Positions 1-14,141 of a DNA stretch of 64,000 nucleotides are shown piece after piece. The first letter of the stretch is position 1; each line of letters opens with the position of its first letter. Where the stretch lies: contig JAKNDB010000075.1 of NCBI GenBank assembly GCA_024305405.1, positions 248,001 to 312,000 of the forward strand. Reading direction: 5' to 3'. The DNA comes from Dirofilaria immitis. Lineage: Eukaryota > Nematoda > Chromadorea > Rhabditida > Onchocercidae. The notes below the pieces were generated by a model that had not been told where the DNA came from, made no database searches, and was given only the letters and a program-made list of their open reading frames with translations. Both the position numbers and the translations under genes were made by a program.

Positions 1-219
1 AAATATTAAAAGTTAAAATCGTTCAAATTCAAATATTTTGAATTTTTGCAATAAAATATATTAAAAAATTCTTTCGTTTTTTGACATTTCATAATTTTTT
101 AATTCTTAAAATTTCGTAATAAAATTTTAATTAAATAAAAATAAAAAATTATAATAAAATTCAATAATTGAAATCAATTTTCCTATTACTCTCATTGCAA
201 TACATATATAAGAATTCTG

Positions 220-947
220 TCAAAAAAAAAAGAGTATGATACCAGTTGTTGTAATTGATGTCCGTTTCAATGAACGTTTACAGAGTGCGGAATAACCAGA
301 AGCATAATTGCAATCCCATTCATTCCATGAACCTTCTGGACGATCAAAATCAAGCCACATTGTTAAACATAAATCTGTTCCAGATGGTAATTCTAGAATA
401 AACAAAAATAACATAAATAATATCATATCTTTTATCATTAAAATTTTAAATATTTGAAAAAATCAAGAGCTCACCACCTCGAAAACCATCAAAATGTCGT
501 CCTAATGCTCCATCATTCCATTCATATGCTCCACTTCGAGTCAATTTCACCAATCGTCCGAGCCATAAAGTTGGAATTGACAAATTTGCTTCCTTTGCTA
601 CATCTTCAAAAAAAAAAAAAAAAAAAACGACAAACTTCATACCGTACCTATCAATATGAAATATTCTACAAAATTTCCAATATTTTTTAGCATTATCAAA
701 ATATTTCATATTTCTATGATTCATCAGAAATTAAAAAGTTTTCAATTTGAAAAAATAAACTTACTAAAAGCAAACATATTTTCATATTCATCCGTAATCG
801 ATGCTAAATGACCTCCGAAATTAACGCATGCTTGTTCTGCTTCAGACCAACGCATTCGTCGTTCGATTACGTGAAAGCAAGATTTGGTACGTTCGTAACG
901 TGACCAACCACGTGGACATTCTTTTTCATGTATACTTGATGAATCAT
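220..947 (-). CDS. C-type lectin domain protein, partial (three exons)
   Basis: Three exons on the minus strand: 947-765, 603-475 and 392-220 (the last may instead end at a donor at 243). All have AG acceptors and phase-matched GT donors. Joined, they give one C-type lectin fold: an N-terminal Cys pair in CPRGWSRYERTKSCF, then W..AE.AC.NFGGHLASI, then LWLGRL (the WIGL position), then YEWNDG, and finally GSWNEWDC and ALCKR. The first exon needs one base from an upstream exon, so the signal peptide or anchor lies at higher coordinates and was not found. No EPN or QPD sugar-binding triplet is visible, so calcium-dependent sugar binding is doubtful. The open frame runs into a T-rich tract and a stop at 220-222, so the true 3' end may lie left of the window. 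The family is usually secreted or membrane-anchored and often linked to immunity or the cell surface; the role here is inferred only. Confidence 0.82.
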
Positions 948-3900
948 CTATTATAATTATTTAAATTTTCCTTAATTATTTATTACGAAAAATCTGTTTA
1001 ATTCAGAAACTTTATTTTTTATTACTGATCTATGTGTAATTTATGCAAATAATGGTAAACATTGTTTTCTCGACTTGTCCATTATAAGATAGATTAGATT
1101 ATGATTTCTGACAATTCTCGAGATGTTTTTTATTTTCATAATGTTTAGAAAGATATCTATAAAAGAAACTTTACTAATGCTTTAACTTTATGTTAATCAT
1201 TAAAATTAACATTTTAATATTAATTTATTGATTTGCCTAAATCTTTTATCTTTTATCAATAATTCCAAAACAAAACATTGGAGTTAAGTAATCAGATAAT
1301 CTATGATAACCTTTAATAATTAATATCTTTTAGGAAAAAACAATTTTTAAATTAAAAGTTCAAATAAACGAAACTTCCAACAAACCTATTATCTTATCGT
1401 TATGATGTCTAAAATCATCAACAATATTGGCGATTGTAATAATTGTTGAAACATGTTGTAAAGGTACCAAATCAAGGATAAGTAACAAAAATGATAATTG
1501 ACAAGAATTATTTCAGGCGACATCATTTGATTATCCTAATAATCGTTATTATCAAACTATGTGACTTGGCTAACTTCCACTACAGTATAATCATTCACAT
1601 CGAGAATGCTATTTGTTTATGTTATGTGTTGAACGCTGATGAATGCTTATCTGATATTTGATATAACCAGTATTCTTTTATACCATCAAACTATTATCAA
1701 AATCAAAATCTCGAATGGTTAAAAAAAAAAAAATTGCAACTGAAAATTACAGAATTTTTTTTTTGATTTCATTTTTTAAATATAAACAAAATTTAAACTT
1801 ATCAGCCTTTCTTTAATTATTTTTTTATCAAATATTGCAGATGAAGGTATAGTTATGGTATAGGTTTTGATGATTTATTTATAATAAAATTCTTATTAAT
1901 TAATCTTTTTGAAAATAAATAATCAATCAATTATTTTGATTAATTTATCAATTAATTATAAAATTGTTAATATCCGCAATATAATCAAAACTATATTCAT
2001 TTCAATTAATCTATCAACTAATTATCAAACTGTTAACATTCTCGATGTAATTGAAGTTAGCATTCTCGATATAAATGAAGTTAACATTCTCGATATAAAT
2101 GAAGCTATTCTAAAACTTAATTTCTATTATCCTATAGTATTCAAAAGAATTAATTTTATTTTAGCTATTATAAAATAAACAATTTAGAAAGGATTAAATT
2201 AAATGAATTATATCAAATAAATTGAATTAAACGAATAATTTATAAAATTAATATTTACGTAACAATAGCGAATTCTATGGAATGATTCACTTTTCAGAAA
2301 AAATTTGAAATTTACAAAAATTAGAAATTAGGTGATAGTATTCATTTTATCTTATCAGTTGATATATTTTAATAATAATTATATCTATTATTACATTTCT
2401 TACTATTCATTTTAACAAAAACAACAATCCTCATTTCTTTTTTTCCTTAACTTTTAAAGTACTAATCAGTTATTATCATTCCATGTAATGATCATTTTAT
2501 ATAAATATATGCTGGAATTTATAGTTTGAAATTTGTAACATTTAACGTCAGCTGTCCTGGATATCTGATACTGTAACCTGAAAGTTTCTTATCTATCGGG
2601 AAATGGTAAATGAATTGAGATCACATATCAGATAAACAACTAGTGTATGTGTATGTGTATGTGTGTGTGTGTGTATATATATATATATGTATGTGTGTGT
2701 GATTATGGAAGGTATCAAATTTTTTGGTGCAATAATAAACGGTGATGTATTACGCAACAATACCTGAATTTGATCAAATTCTGATTAATACTTTTATTGC
2801 ATCAGATATTTTTCGTAGAACTACTTATTGATCTAAATATTTTTATTTGATCAATAAATTATTTAAGGATGAAAAATATGGAATGATAGAAGTTGATAAT
2901 TGCAACTGATAATCTCTAATCGCCAATGATATTTTTAATTAATTATAAATGAAATTTTCTACTTATAAGAAGTAAATATAAAGTCTTTTAGAAATTCCAA
3001 TTATTATTATTTGCTTTATCATTGCTTAAATTTGATTTATTTTTTTTTCAATTACAGTTTATAATTAATTTTAATTAAAATGATTGAAATGATTAAATGA
3101 TCTGTTTCAATTGTTAGATCAAACAATTTGTAGTATTTTGTTTATTAGCAGAAATAATTTTTTTTTGCAATATTATTAAGTCTTTTGAGAAATTAATCAA
3201 TTTAAATTACTATTATAATTTATTTTAATTTTTATTAAATTAAAATTTCTTTAATAATATTAAATGTTTCATATATCAATTTTAAATTATTTCATTAATC
3301 AATTCATAGTATTCATTTATGGAAATAATATTTGTCGTATTTCCTGCATAAATATAAATGCAAGAAAAAAGATTATTTAAATATAATTAATTATGTAGAA
3401 AAAAAAGAATTATTAATAGTTAGGAAAAAAGGAGGAAACTTGGGATATATATATAATATATTGCTTAGCAATGTTTTAAAGTTGAAATGATAATTTAAAA
3501 TTTATATAAACAAATATTTCTCGTTTAATTGGAAGAATAAAATATTCAAATTACTTGTTAGTAGTAGAAGGCTAATAATGATAAGTTGTAGATGATTTCC
3601 ATTAGCATACTTTACTAATTGTGAATATTTCAATGATGGTAATCCAAACCAGCTAATGTTAATACTTGAAATTATGATGATATTCAATTATATCGATTAT
3701 GGTAATGATCCATTTAATATATAAACAAATCAGGATGGCTTATTTGACAACGTATCAAATGATTATATAAAAGTAATACTTTCTTTTTTAAGATTTCATT
3801 TTCTTCTTTATCTTTTTTTGATTTAATAGAAGTTATGATGCTGGATAAAATTGAAAATTACATTTTAAAAGTTTAAAATTATCCATCCGATCATAAATGC

Positions 3901-5947
3901 TAATTAATTTTATAATTAAAATACTTCTCATGCATTATCTCTCTTTCAAAAAAAAAACTATTGCTATCGAGATTTAAACAAATAATGCTTATTATGCAAT
4001 TATTATTTCTCATTTAATTTTATACATTAATTTAATTCATAATATATGTAATCAGATTTTTCTTTCAAAAAAGATAAAAATTAATATAATAAATAAGAGA
4101 GAGAGAGAGAACAAATTAGTTTATGTAAAATTTCTAGCAAAATAAATAAATAAAAGATTGCCATCTTTTATTTACCTTTACAAAATTCTATCAAAGAATT
4201 CATTGATGACCTTATTGTATATATTATTTACATATAGATATATAGATAACAGTGATATTTGAATTCTTATTTAAAATTTTGAATTAAATATTGATCATTT
4301 AAATTTCTTCTTCTATCCAAGATTATTTATTAATGACTATATTATTCTTTTATAAATCAAACTCTCATCAATGAATTCTCTGTTAAAATTTTTATCTCAT
4401 TCTCAATTCTACTTCTATCTCGAAATCATTCTGCTTATCGAAGTGATCTCGAAATACTTTATAGTTTTTCATACTGATTACTTAACATAAACGAATATTA
4501 ATAATCTAATGTAATGAATCATTTTATCTAATTCTTCTCATCTTTATTTCTCATTATAAAGATTATTTTCATTAGCCAAATATCGTAAATTAATTTACAC
4601 GTAAATATTTCTTATATTATAACAAAGCTTATGCATAATATTTCAAATATTTTCTCGTAAGATAGCCCATACTTATACAACGATACAATGGTGAGAATGT
4701 TTTATAATATTCCCACGATGAGAATACTTTTCAAATATTTTCATTATAAAAATACTTGCTATTCACATCAAGGCTATATCATTTTCACTATTTCGATTCT
4801 TCCTAAGTAGTTCCCTCCAACGATATTTCAATTATTTGAACGATATATCTATATTCTATTATATTGTTGATGATTTTTAGTATAGTAGACATAAATAGAA
4901 GTTATATTGATTTGATCTGTTAAATATACTTTAATCTATCATCTTCTACTGTTTCAAAATTGAAAAAGAGAAAATTATCATAATATTACTTGTTAAAATT
5001 GCAATATTATTCTTTTCTGTTATTAGTTAGAAATGTTTTTAAAAGTATTGTTAAAATAATAAAAGAAAAATTTTGTTAAAGTAATGGTAAACAATAAGAA
5101 TAAATTTAGGATAAATGGGAAAATGTTGAAAGATAAGATTTAAAATAAAAAGAAATTTGAATGATAAATTCGCCGCTTAGAAAATTGTGAATATTTGAAA
5201 ATTTAAAAATTTTTTTAATATCGTATTGATAATTGTACACAAAGAGGCAAGCAATAAACACATATTTGATGAAGCAAAAATTAAAAATAATTAAATTATA
5301 TAATTTACATTTTTGTTTCATTTAATATTTAATAATCGTTAAATATGCACAAAGTAAATCCCATGAGATGACAAATTGCATTGCGTCATATATTTATCAT
5401 TCATACAACATAGAAATTTCTTATCATCAATGATGATAAGAAGAAGTAATTCGTAAAAGTTTGGAGGTTTAGAAGTAAATCATTGATTTAATGCATGAAT
5501 GAATATGAATAATTTATAGATTAATGATTAAATCCAAATCATATGATAAATAATATAAAAGCGGTAATTATTTTTTCCTTGCCTATTGTTAAATATCAGC
5601 AATGATCGAAATATTTCTTTTTCCATTTAACTTCTGTTAATAGAAATGTGATAATCAAAGATATCAAAACAAAAAAGAAAGGATAGATAATAATATAAAT
5701 TTAATAATTCTCAACATTAATATAAATAAAATATATTGTACAATATAATTAATATAAAATTGATAAGGCTGATGACTTTCTATTCGTTGAATAATAAAAC
5801 AATTAATAATTAATTGATAAGATAAGTAGTGATGAAATATATAAATCATTCATTAATAATCTTGCTTAATCAATCAAAAGACTGATAAACAGCTATATTT
5901 TTATACATTATTAACTGATAAATTAATTTAATCAATGATCATGATAT
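948..5947. other. AT-rich spacer, may hide upstream exons of the lectin gene
   Basis: About 5 kb between the lectin exons and the 3' end of the four-helix membrane protein gene. It is mostly AT-rich sequence with short homopolymers, a TG-rich microsatellite near 2640-2700 and a GATA-type palindrome at 5420-5440. The lectin gene needs at least one more upstream exon, probably here, but I found none with convincing splice sites. Short open frames (for example 1909-2178 and 3502-3687) are built from AT-rich repeats and have no family signature. Confidence 0.5.
2640..2702. repeat. TG/TATG microsatellite
   Basis: Runs of GTATGTGTATG, then (GT)n, (TA)n and a second GTATGTGTGTG stretch. Simple sequence in the spacer, with no gene attached. 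Confidence 0.85.
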
Positions 5948-8900
5948 TTATGGACTGTAGGGATATAAATGACCAGCATCTGGTGATCCACTTCCATCAG
6001 CAGCTGTTTTTGGTGGCATCTGCCATGTTGCGGTATAGATACGATGATGGGGACCTTGCTTTGAGAATGGATCATCTGATCCGATCAAGAGGTACCGAGT
6101 TAAGTACCTAAAGGTGTACAGTTTCACAATTTTTTATCATCAACAAAATAAATCAGATTATCGTTTTAATTTATTTTACATTATAATTAAATTTAAAACT
6201 GTTAGTATAAATTTTAATGATTGGAGATAAATGATGGCTTTGGCACAGACTATTCGGCATCATTGAGTGATGTGATAAAATTTTTTTTTACTAAGCATGA
6301 ATATCAGAGATTTCGAGATGAAAATATCAGTACTAAATATATAAATTATCTGGCAATTATATTTGGAGCTTGAATTTTCTGGATTTTTTTTATTTTAATG
6401 ACATTTGAAAATATTCGGTCATATTTTTCTCGACTTATGTAAAGTTCTTTTGCGATAGAATAAATTTTGCGATATTATCAGATAAATCGCATATTTTATA
6501 AGAAATTATCATTAAATAATTAAAAAATTCGAAAAATATTGTAAATTCCAGAAGCTTCAAATAGATTGATTTGCATTAATAATTATCGATTTATGCTTCA
6601 TGAAAAATAATATAATACAAAGGTAAAAATTTCAAATGTTATTTCTCACCTGTAAAGTTTGTAAATAATATAGAGAAATAGCATTTCCAATATTGCCAAT
6701 GCAAGATATATCGCAATTATCATATAACCGATTGTAATGGTTGCTAAAATTATTCTAATTTCTTTATCATTTATTTAGTCGAGAAAAATATTTTAGATCT
6801 TGAGAAAAAAGTATAAAAGTTTTGAAAATAAATCATAATAAAAGAAAGAAATTAAAATTAAAATCCAATATATATGTTTATATTATATAGATATTTGAGA
6901 TAAAAATAGAAAAGAAAATTAATCTTTAAAAATTTGTAATACTTCTATAAAAACTTATTTAAGATTTTTATAAAAAATAATAAATGCCTAATTTTTTCCG
7001 CTCTTTATCATTTTTCACTGATACATTTCATTTCCCTTCTTATGCCAATTTTTCTTCCTAAGTTACAGAAAGGATATTAAACTTTTCCTTCCTAAATTGC
7101 AATAAGGATATTCCTAAATTGCAATAAGGATATTAAACTTTTCCTTCCTAAATTGCAATAAAGATATTAAACTTTTCTTGCCAAGTTGTAGAGCGGAAAT
7201 TAAACTTTTCCGTTCTAAACTGCAAGAAAGATATTAAACTTTTCCTGCCAAGTTGTAGGGCGGAAATTAAACTCTTTCGCCTAAGTTGCAAGAAATTGTA
7301 GGAAGGAAATTGTATATATTTTTCTAATATTATAATTTAAGAAAGGCAATAATTGAAAAATCAAATGTTAAATCTTTTAAATTTTCTTTTGAAATTTAAA
7401 CTTTCTATTCGCCAATTATTTCGTTTAAAAAAAATTTTTCTTTGAAAACAAATGGATAGAAAATTGGGAATAAATTTCAAAATTTTCTTCATTATAACTA
7501 TCACTTTTATAATTATCGATCGATTTTTCTTATTTATTTTCCTTTTTGAAGAAAAAAAAGGAAATGAAATTAGGTTAAAAGAAATTATTAATTAATATAA
7601 GGCTAATTAAAATCAAAAAAGAAAATCAAGATTGATAAAAAATTTAAGTAAAAAAAAAAAACGAAACCATCATCGGTGATATGATAACTTGCATGACCAA
7701 GAAGATTTCGAATACCGCGATATGCACCAAAAATGAGCAATAATGTTACAACAAATGCCACAATGATAAGGAAGAATATTAAAAATATCTAAAATTAATT
7801 ACTTAAATTAAATTAATTCATTTAATATTAATTTTTTTAGTTTTATATTTTGCTTCATTTTTTTCCTTTTCTTCTTTTTTTTTTCGATAAAATAATTTAA
7901 GAAATAAATTTGAAAAAAATTTAAATAATTTATTATTTAAGAATTTTAACAAATAATTACAACTTATCATTTTATATTAGCATATTATGAATGTATAATA
8001 AAATATAATTATTAAATGTTAGCAATATATTTCGTTATATTATTTGTTATAAATTAATTTTTTGAAAAGAAAATTTGAATTTTAAAATAAATATTTATTC
8101 ATTCGAAACTTTAACTTTCTATTTGATATCCTAAAGAATTTATGATATTTTAATGTTTATTTTAGAATTTATTCAAAGTTTAAAAGATAATGTTGAAGTT
8201 AAGCATTAATATAAAATATTTCATATTATTTGATCAATCAATGTTAATTCGAATATTCAAACATTTTTAGTGTTGCAAAGCAATTGATCGAAAATTTTTA
8301 AATGGATTTGCTAATTTTTCATTTTTTCTTTTTTCAATATCATGTGAATCATTCTTTCTTAAAAAAAAAAAAAAAAAAAAAACATTTTGTATGAATCAAT
8401 CAGTTAACCAAACTTTTCCCTCATCTATTGATAAAACAAAAATGAATTTATCACCATTAAAAATGTGTATGGCTTTAAAATGTTTGAAATTTAACTGATA
8501 ATAGAAAATGCAAATAATATACGTTTTAAATGTTGAAAATATTCAATCGTAATTAAATGTGATTTAATTATTGCAAAATTTTCGCAAATTAGCAATGAAA
8601 TGATTTGAAACTTTTATCACTTACATCATTTGAAATTATTAGCTCTGAAAATTATTTAAAATTTCTAGCATCTAACATTAAAATACAGGTGTAAAAATGA
8701 TCAACAAGTAAACATTGGCATTATTACATTTGTTTATTCCTCTTGCATATATATATATTTAAATAACTGATTAGTATATATTAATAAATATAGCAGCAAT
8801 TGAATGTAAAAAGTGTAAATAAAATAAAAGTAAAAGAAATTTAAATACTAAAAGATGAGAATAAAAGTAAACTTTATCAAATAAATATTAGCAAAAATTA

Positions 8901-11032
8901 AATCGAAAAAATAAATTTAATTATTCTTAAAAATATCAATTTCATAGAGCCATAATTAATCGATTTAAATTTTCAAATTATAATAATCCATCAATTGTTT
9001 ATAAAAAAAAATTAAAATTAATGAAATCAAAAAAAAGAAAAGAATTGAGATTAAACGAGAATTAATACAAACCTGAGCACAAAGGTGTGGTATTAAAAGA
9101 CGGCCGTTTTCATTTTTGATGGCATATAATAGTAGTGCAATTACTATTAATATTACAATCACACTTAGAATACCTAAAAATTACAGTATTTAGGAAGTAT
9201 AAATAAAGAATATTATAGAATAATTCCTTGTTGGTATACGATGGATGTATAGAATATGATAGAACTTGATCATATCGAATTATTAAAATGATTAGAAGAA
9301 TATTGTAAAGATATTGGAATATAAAAATTAATTACTTATTACTTACTATTATTTCTTTTCTATTTTGCCACCTCTTTGAAGTTAACTATTATTTAGATAA
9401 TTAATTAATTTAAAATTTAAATTATTGTCACTAAAATATGCTAAAGCTATTAGTTAATTAATTTTTATGTAATTTTTAAAATTTCTTTTTTCCATAACAA
9501 ATATTTCTTTGCTTTTTTTTCTTTTCTTTTTATTATTTAAATAATTTATAGCAGCACATCTGTTTGCCTATCTAATGCTGCTATTTCATTTCAAATTTAA
9601 AATGTAAACAATAAATCATTGTTGTCATTCTGATAAGATGTCAAAAGTTTGCAAAACTTTTTAAGAAAAAAATTTGTTAATTTTAAAGAATTTAATTTTT
9701 GATAAACTTTTGAAATAGATTTAAGCCAAAATAACTACTGCAATATTACATTCATTCATCTTATTTATTCAATCAATAATCGATTATAAATTTTAATTTC
9801 ATTTCGATTACAATCTAATATTTTGATAATTGATAGAAAAATTTTATCTTTTCAATTTCAAATAATTAAATTTAATTTCGTAATAAATTATTTGCTAATT
9901 TAACAAATTTTCTGCTTTTCTCGATGAAAAACAACATAAAAAGCACAGCATATTTAAGCCAAATTCAATTATATTCTAATTTATGATTATCTTATCATTT
10001 TATAAATAAACTTAACTTGGAGAAAATCAAAAATCGATTGCATTTGAGTTATTATTAATCAATACGTTCGATAAGATATTATTTTGATAAGAATATAGAT
10101 ATTACATTTTAGTAAGATATAATATATAACATTAACAAAAAATAGAAGGTAAAACAAAAAACAAACAAGAAAATGCATTTGAGAATAAGATATTATCAAT
10201 GTGATATAAATAAATATGATATTATCAATGTGATATAAATAAATATAATATTATCAATGTGATATAAATAAATATAATATTATCAATGTGATATAAATAA
10301 ATATAATATTATCAATGTGACATGAATAAGTTTTAAATATTATATGTTTTTATTTCATTTATTTAAATATCGTACATTAAAATTTAATAGCTCTTTTTGA
10401 TTTATTCAAATTTTTCTATTAAATTTATATATAATCTATTCTCAACCGATTTTTATTTGATTTACCTGAGCATACGTTCATATTTAATTTACCTATGAAT
10501 AATTGTTTAAATTTATGTACACTTGATGATTATATATAATGATCAGATGATCAATGACTTATAATTATTTATTATTTCATTTAAATAACATACCGATAAT
10601 AAACCAAAGTAGATAATATGTTCCGAAAAGTTGAAGATTTCGGATTAGACCATAAACAGTTACTAAACATATTAGTAATTCTGTTATTGCGACTACTATG
10701 CCAGCTGTCTATAAATATTGGAAATAATTTTAGATTATAAATTTTTGTATATCAAATATTTTACTAAATTTTATTTTTATTTTTAATTAATTAATCAAAG
10801 ATTTTTAATAAAAATTTAAAAATATAAAATAAAATTTATAATTTGAAATAATAAATGCATTAAAATATAATTAATTAATTATTTGAAATGGAAATGAATT
10901 ATAATAAAAATACAAAAGATTAATTTTAAAAAAATAAATTAATCAATTTTTAGGAAGAAAAATAAACAAATAGAAAAGACGAATGATTACTCGTAATGAA
11001 CAGCAAGCGAATCGTCCTGTTGAATCGGTCAT
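5948..11032 (-). CDS. Four-helix membrane protein, LAPTM/tetraspan-like nematode family
   Basis: Six exons: 11032-10991, 10708-10594, 9173-9073, 7788-7668, 6743-6650 and 6107-5948. All junctions are GT..AG and phase-consistent, giving 210 residues with a stop at 5948-5950. The start MTDSTGRFACCSLR ends exactly at a donor and joins TAGIVVAITELL. Four hydrophobic segments lie at about residues 15-35, 45-71, 87-109 and 128-157. A hydrophilic tail from about 159 is rich in Pro, Gly and His and ends HLYPYSP. A short Cys-containing cytosolic N-terminus followed by R-T-A-G into helix 1 resembles nematode multi-pass proteins related in layout to LAPTM4/5 of lysosomes and endosomes. That link is by architecture, not by a catalytic motif. 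There is no cleavable signal peptide. Introns 2 and 4 in coding order, at higher coordinates than exons 3 and 5, contain minisatellites. The real function is unknown. Confidence 0.85.
7055..7320. repeat. 33-34 bp minisatellite, about 8 copies
   Basis: Degenerate direct repeats in the intron between the 7788-7668 and 6743-6650 exons of the four-helix protein gene. Each copy has the order CTTCCTAAATTGCAATAAGG then ATATTAAACTTTT. Later copies drift to CCAAGTTGTAG and GCGGAAATTAAAC. There is no coding sequence. Confidence 0.85.
10189..10332. repeat. 29 bp tandem repeat, five copies
   Basis: Nearly identical units starting GATATTATCAATGTGATATA and ending AATAAATAT, in the intron between the 10708-10594 and 9173-9073 exons. 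The first four copies differ by about one base and the fifth has drifted. This suggests a recent local expansion. Confidence 0.9.
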
Positions 11033-11099
11033 AGTTTGCACCTTTTCTTCTTCTAATTCAACTTTTGCTACAAAGTTTGTTTTCATCATTATTTTTCCC

Positions 11100-11134
11100 T
11101 TTCTATCTCTCTCTCTCCCTCTCTTTCTCCCTCC

Positions 11135-11165
<31 letters not shown>

Positions 11166-11170
11166 TTCTT
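11100..11170. repeat. CT/GA microsatellite just upstream of the four-helix gene
   Basis: About 70 bases of CTCTCTCT and TTTCTC simple sequence on the plus strand, ending less than 150 bases upstream of the minus-strand start codon at 11032. Read on the gene's strand it is a GA-rich tract, which could act as promoter-proximal DNA. No specific element is proven. Confidence 0.75.
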
Positions 11171-12304
11171 TTCATTATGTTTATTATTTCACCTTTAATT
11201 TTGAGTGGTATGAATAATTTAGGATAGCGAAGAAAAGAAGAAGAAGAAGAAAGTAAAGAAAAAATTGATATTGAAAAGATAAAGTAAATATTATAGAGAA
11301 TATTCATATTTTGCTTTAAAAAATGAGAACGAAATTAACAAGCTGAAGTGAAGTAACTTCGAGAGTTACTTGAAAAAGTTTAAACTCACTAATGTTTATT
11401 GCTTCGATCGAATGAAGATGTTAAAAATAATGACGGATGATGTTACTCTAGCATATTTTTAACATACTTCTTCATCTTCTCTTTTCTTTCTTCTCTTCGC
11501 AAACTTATCATCTTTCGTATCTTATCAATACATATCAAACAAACAATCAACTACTTCATCCACTAACCTAACTTCACATATACATACTTATATATACTGA
11601 TATATATATATGCTAATATATATCAATAATTTATGCAAATTTATTATCATTAATTTATCATATATTAGTATATATATATATATATAATACATAAATAATA
11701 TTAATGTTTTATAAAAAAATGAATTATCATTGATTGATGAATGCACTGAAGTATAATTTGATTAAATGACATCAATGGTTTTGATATCGTAATATCAATC
11801 ATTGAAAAAAGAAATATCAGAAATTATAAAATGAATAAGAAATGAATTTTATAAAAGAATGCATTCATATTTCTTCTCAAAGTTACTTTCTTTTTTTTCG
11901 ACTTAAATTTAAATTAAAAAGATTATATTTAATAAAATGTATTATTTGATTGGAAAATGTTAATACTATTATTAACATATATATATATAGATGTATGTGT
12001 GAAATAATGATTATTGATTATTTTACAAAATAAAATTTGTTAATGTTTTGATTTGATATTAAATTCAACGTAATTCATTTATCATGTCAAGATTTGAAAT
12101 GCATGAATGATACATCCATACAGGTATATTATAATAATTTGAGCTTAATAATTTATAGAATGAAATAAAAATAAATAAATTCAATTTTGAAAATGACTGC
12201 TTTTCATCCCTTTAAAACAATTTTTACTGATAAAAGAATTATGAATTAATTTTAAATTTAAATTTTAATTAAAACATTATCATTTGAAGGATGTGCATTA
12301 TTTA

Positions 12305-12590
12305 TGTATTTCGTAGCATTCTTGCCTTTTATTCATCTATCATATATATTTCTTTTACCATATATATCTTATTCTACATATTTTTCTGATATCCGTTTAC
12401 CGTATATTTCTTATTACCATATATATTACTGTATATTTCATTGTTCTCCATTTATCTATCCACTGTTTGATTTTCTGTTTATTTATCTACCATATATTTG
12501 TTATTGTCATATATATCTCGTTCCGCATATTACTCTGATTTCTTGTTTCTTGTTACCATATATTAAGCATATTTTTTGATTTTTGCTCAT
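12305..12590. repeat. Degenerate TACCATATAT-type repeat
   Basis: Irregular repetition of blocks like TTACCATATATATCT and TTTCTTATT with a period of roughly 20-40 bases. It keeps one frame open by chance, giving a Tyr/Ile/Phe-rich string without real protein features. Confidence 0.6.
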
Positions 12591-14035
12591 TCGTATACAG
12601 TATGCTCGTATACTGTATATATTTTGCTTGTAGCATATTTTCATTTTATTTCTTATGCATATGTTTTATTTATCATTTTAATGCATAAACTTTTCTTATA
12701 ACAAATAATAAAATAATAATTGACAAACTTACATTAAAATAATACATTGACAAAAAAAACGAAATAAAAAAACAAAATAAAATAAATCAAAGACAACAAA
12801 ATGAAAAATGTTTAAAGCAAACGAATAATTTTTTTTCTTTGTAAAAAATGGATAAAGCAAAGTATTAATACTAAAAATATTTGTTTATTTTTTTTTAAAA
12901 AAGGCTGCAAAATCAATAATAACTAATAAATAGTTATCTTTCATAACAAAACAGATAAGATTACAAATGCCATTTTTAAAATTAAAATTTTTCTATTACA
13001 AATTGAAAAAGAGAAAATGGAAAAAAATTTTCTATTTTTTTTAAAAAATCAATACATTTTCAAAAATCTGCAAATCGATTGATGAGTTATAATGTTAATT
13101 TAGGGTAAGAAAAAATTACCCAAATAATTTAATTACCCAAATAATTAATATAAACATAAATTAATTAATTTTATTATATCAAACAAAATTCATAAATTTT
13201 TTCAAAATAAAAAAGATTCGTTTCAACTATACAATCATAGGTTTATAATGTTTTCGATAGTTAAAATACATCATATATATCTACAGACAAAATATTTCAG
13301 CATTATTTAACAAATCAAAAAAAAAACTTTGTCAAGTTTTTATTCCATTTTCAATTCAATGAGAAATAAAGATAAAAGATTAGTGATGATTTGATGAAGA
13401 AGTGATAATTTTATGATAATAAATTTGTCGTACTCTTTTGATACAATTTTTTCAATTTCACAATTCATTTCTGATAGAATTTATTTTTTTATTTTTATTT
13501 GTTATTACTTACTTTCTCACATATACAAATAAAATTTTTGACAAAATATTAAATTAAAAAAGCTTATTTAAAAATTGAAAATCGAAATTAAAAATTGAAA
13601 TTTATCAAATATTTTACAATTTTCCCTTAATCCCTAAATGGCTTTTTCATATTTTTATCGATTAATTTCTATTTCAGCCAAGCAAATTAAAGCAAAATTT
13701 TGTAAAAATTAAATCCTACTAGGCAAAAAATATTGTCCAAACAAAATTAAATGATCGCTAAGAAAGTTATGACAAAATCCAATAAATCAATATACTTCGT
13801 TTTAATTATAATTTTAAATATTAGTAATTTAAATTGATAACTTTTAGTAAATACAGAAAAATCAGTTTTAATATAAATTTATTACAATTAAGTATAAACG
13901 ATTATTTCATTATATTATCATTACTATTTCCTTTTCCTTTCGTTTTTCTAATCAGATTTGGAAATTAAATACACAAATACCAATTCCTTCTGCAATTATT
14001 TTCATTCCATTTTCAATTACAAATTTTCAAATATA

Positions 14036-14141
14036 ATGATAAATTGATAATTGGCTATAAAATGGATATGATAAATTGATGTTGGTTATAGAATAGATAT
14101 AATAAATTGATGTTGGTTATAAAATGGATATGATAAATTCA
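14036..14141. repeat. About 35 bp tandem repeat, three copies
   Basis: Three direct copies containing GATAAATTGATGTTGG and TTATAAAATGGATAT, in intergenic DNA. Confidence 0.8.

Noticed and set aside
1380..1640. Minus-strand frame MMSPEIILVNYHFCYLSL... as a possible first exon of the lectin gene
   Set aside because: No donor site before its stop and no phase-matched join to the exon at 947.
10189..10332. CRISPR-like regular repeats
   Set aside because: Repeats are directly adjacent without unique spacers and lie in an intron of a eukaryotic gene, so this is a minisatellite.
11089..11307. Arg/Glu-rich minus-strand open frame
   Set aside because: Antisense of the CT microsatellite upstream of the four-helix gene.
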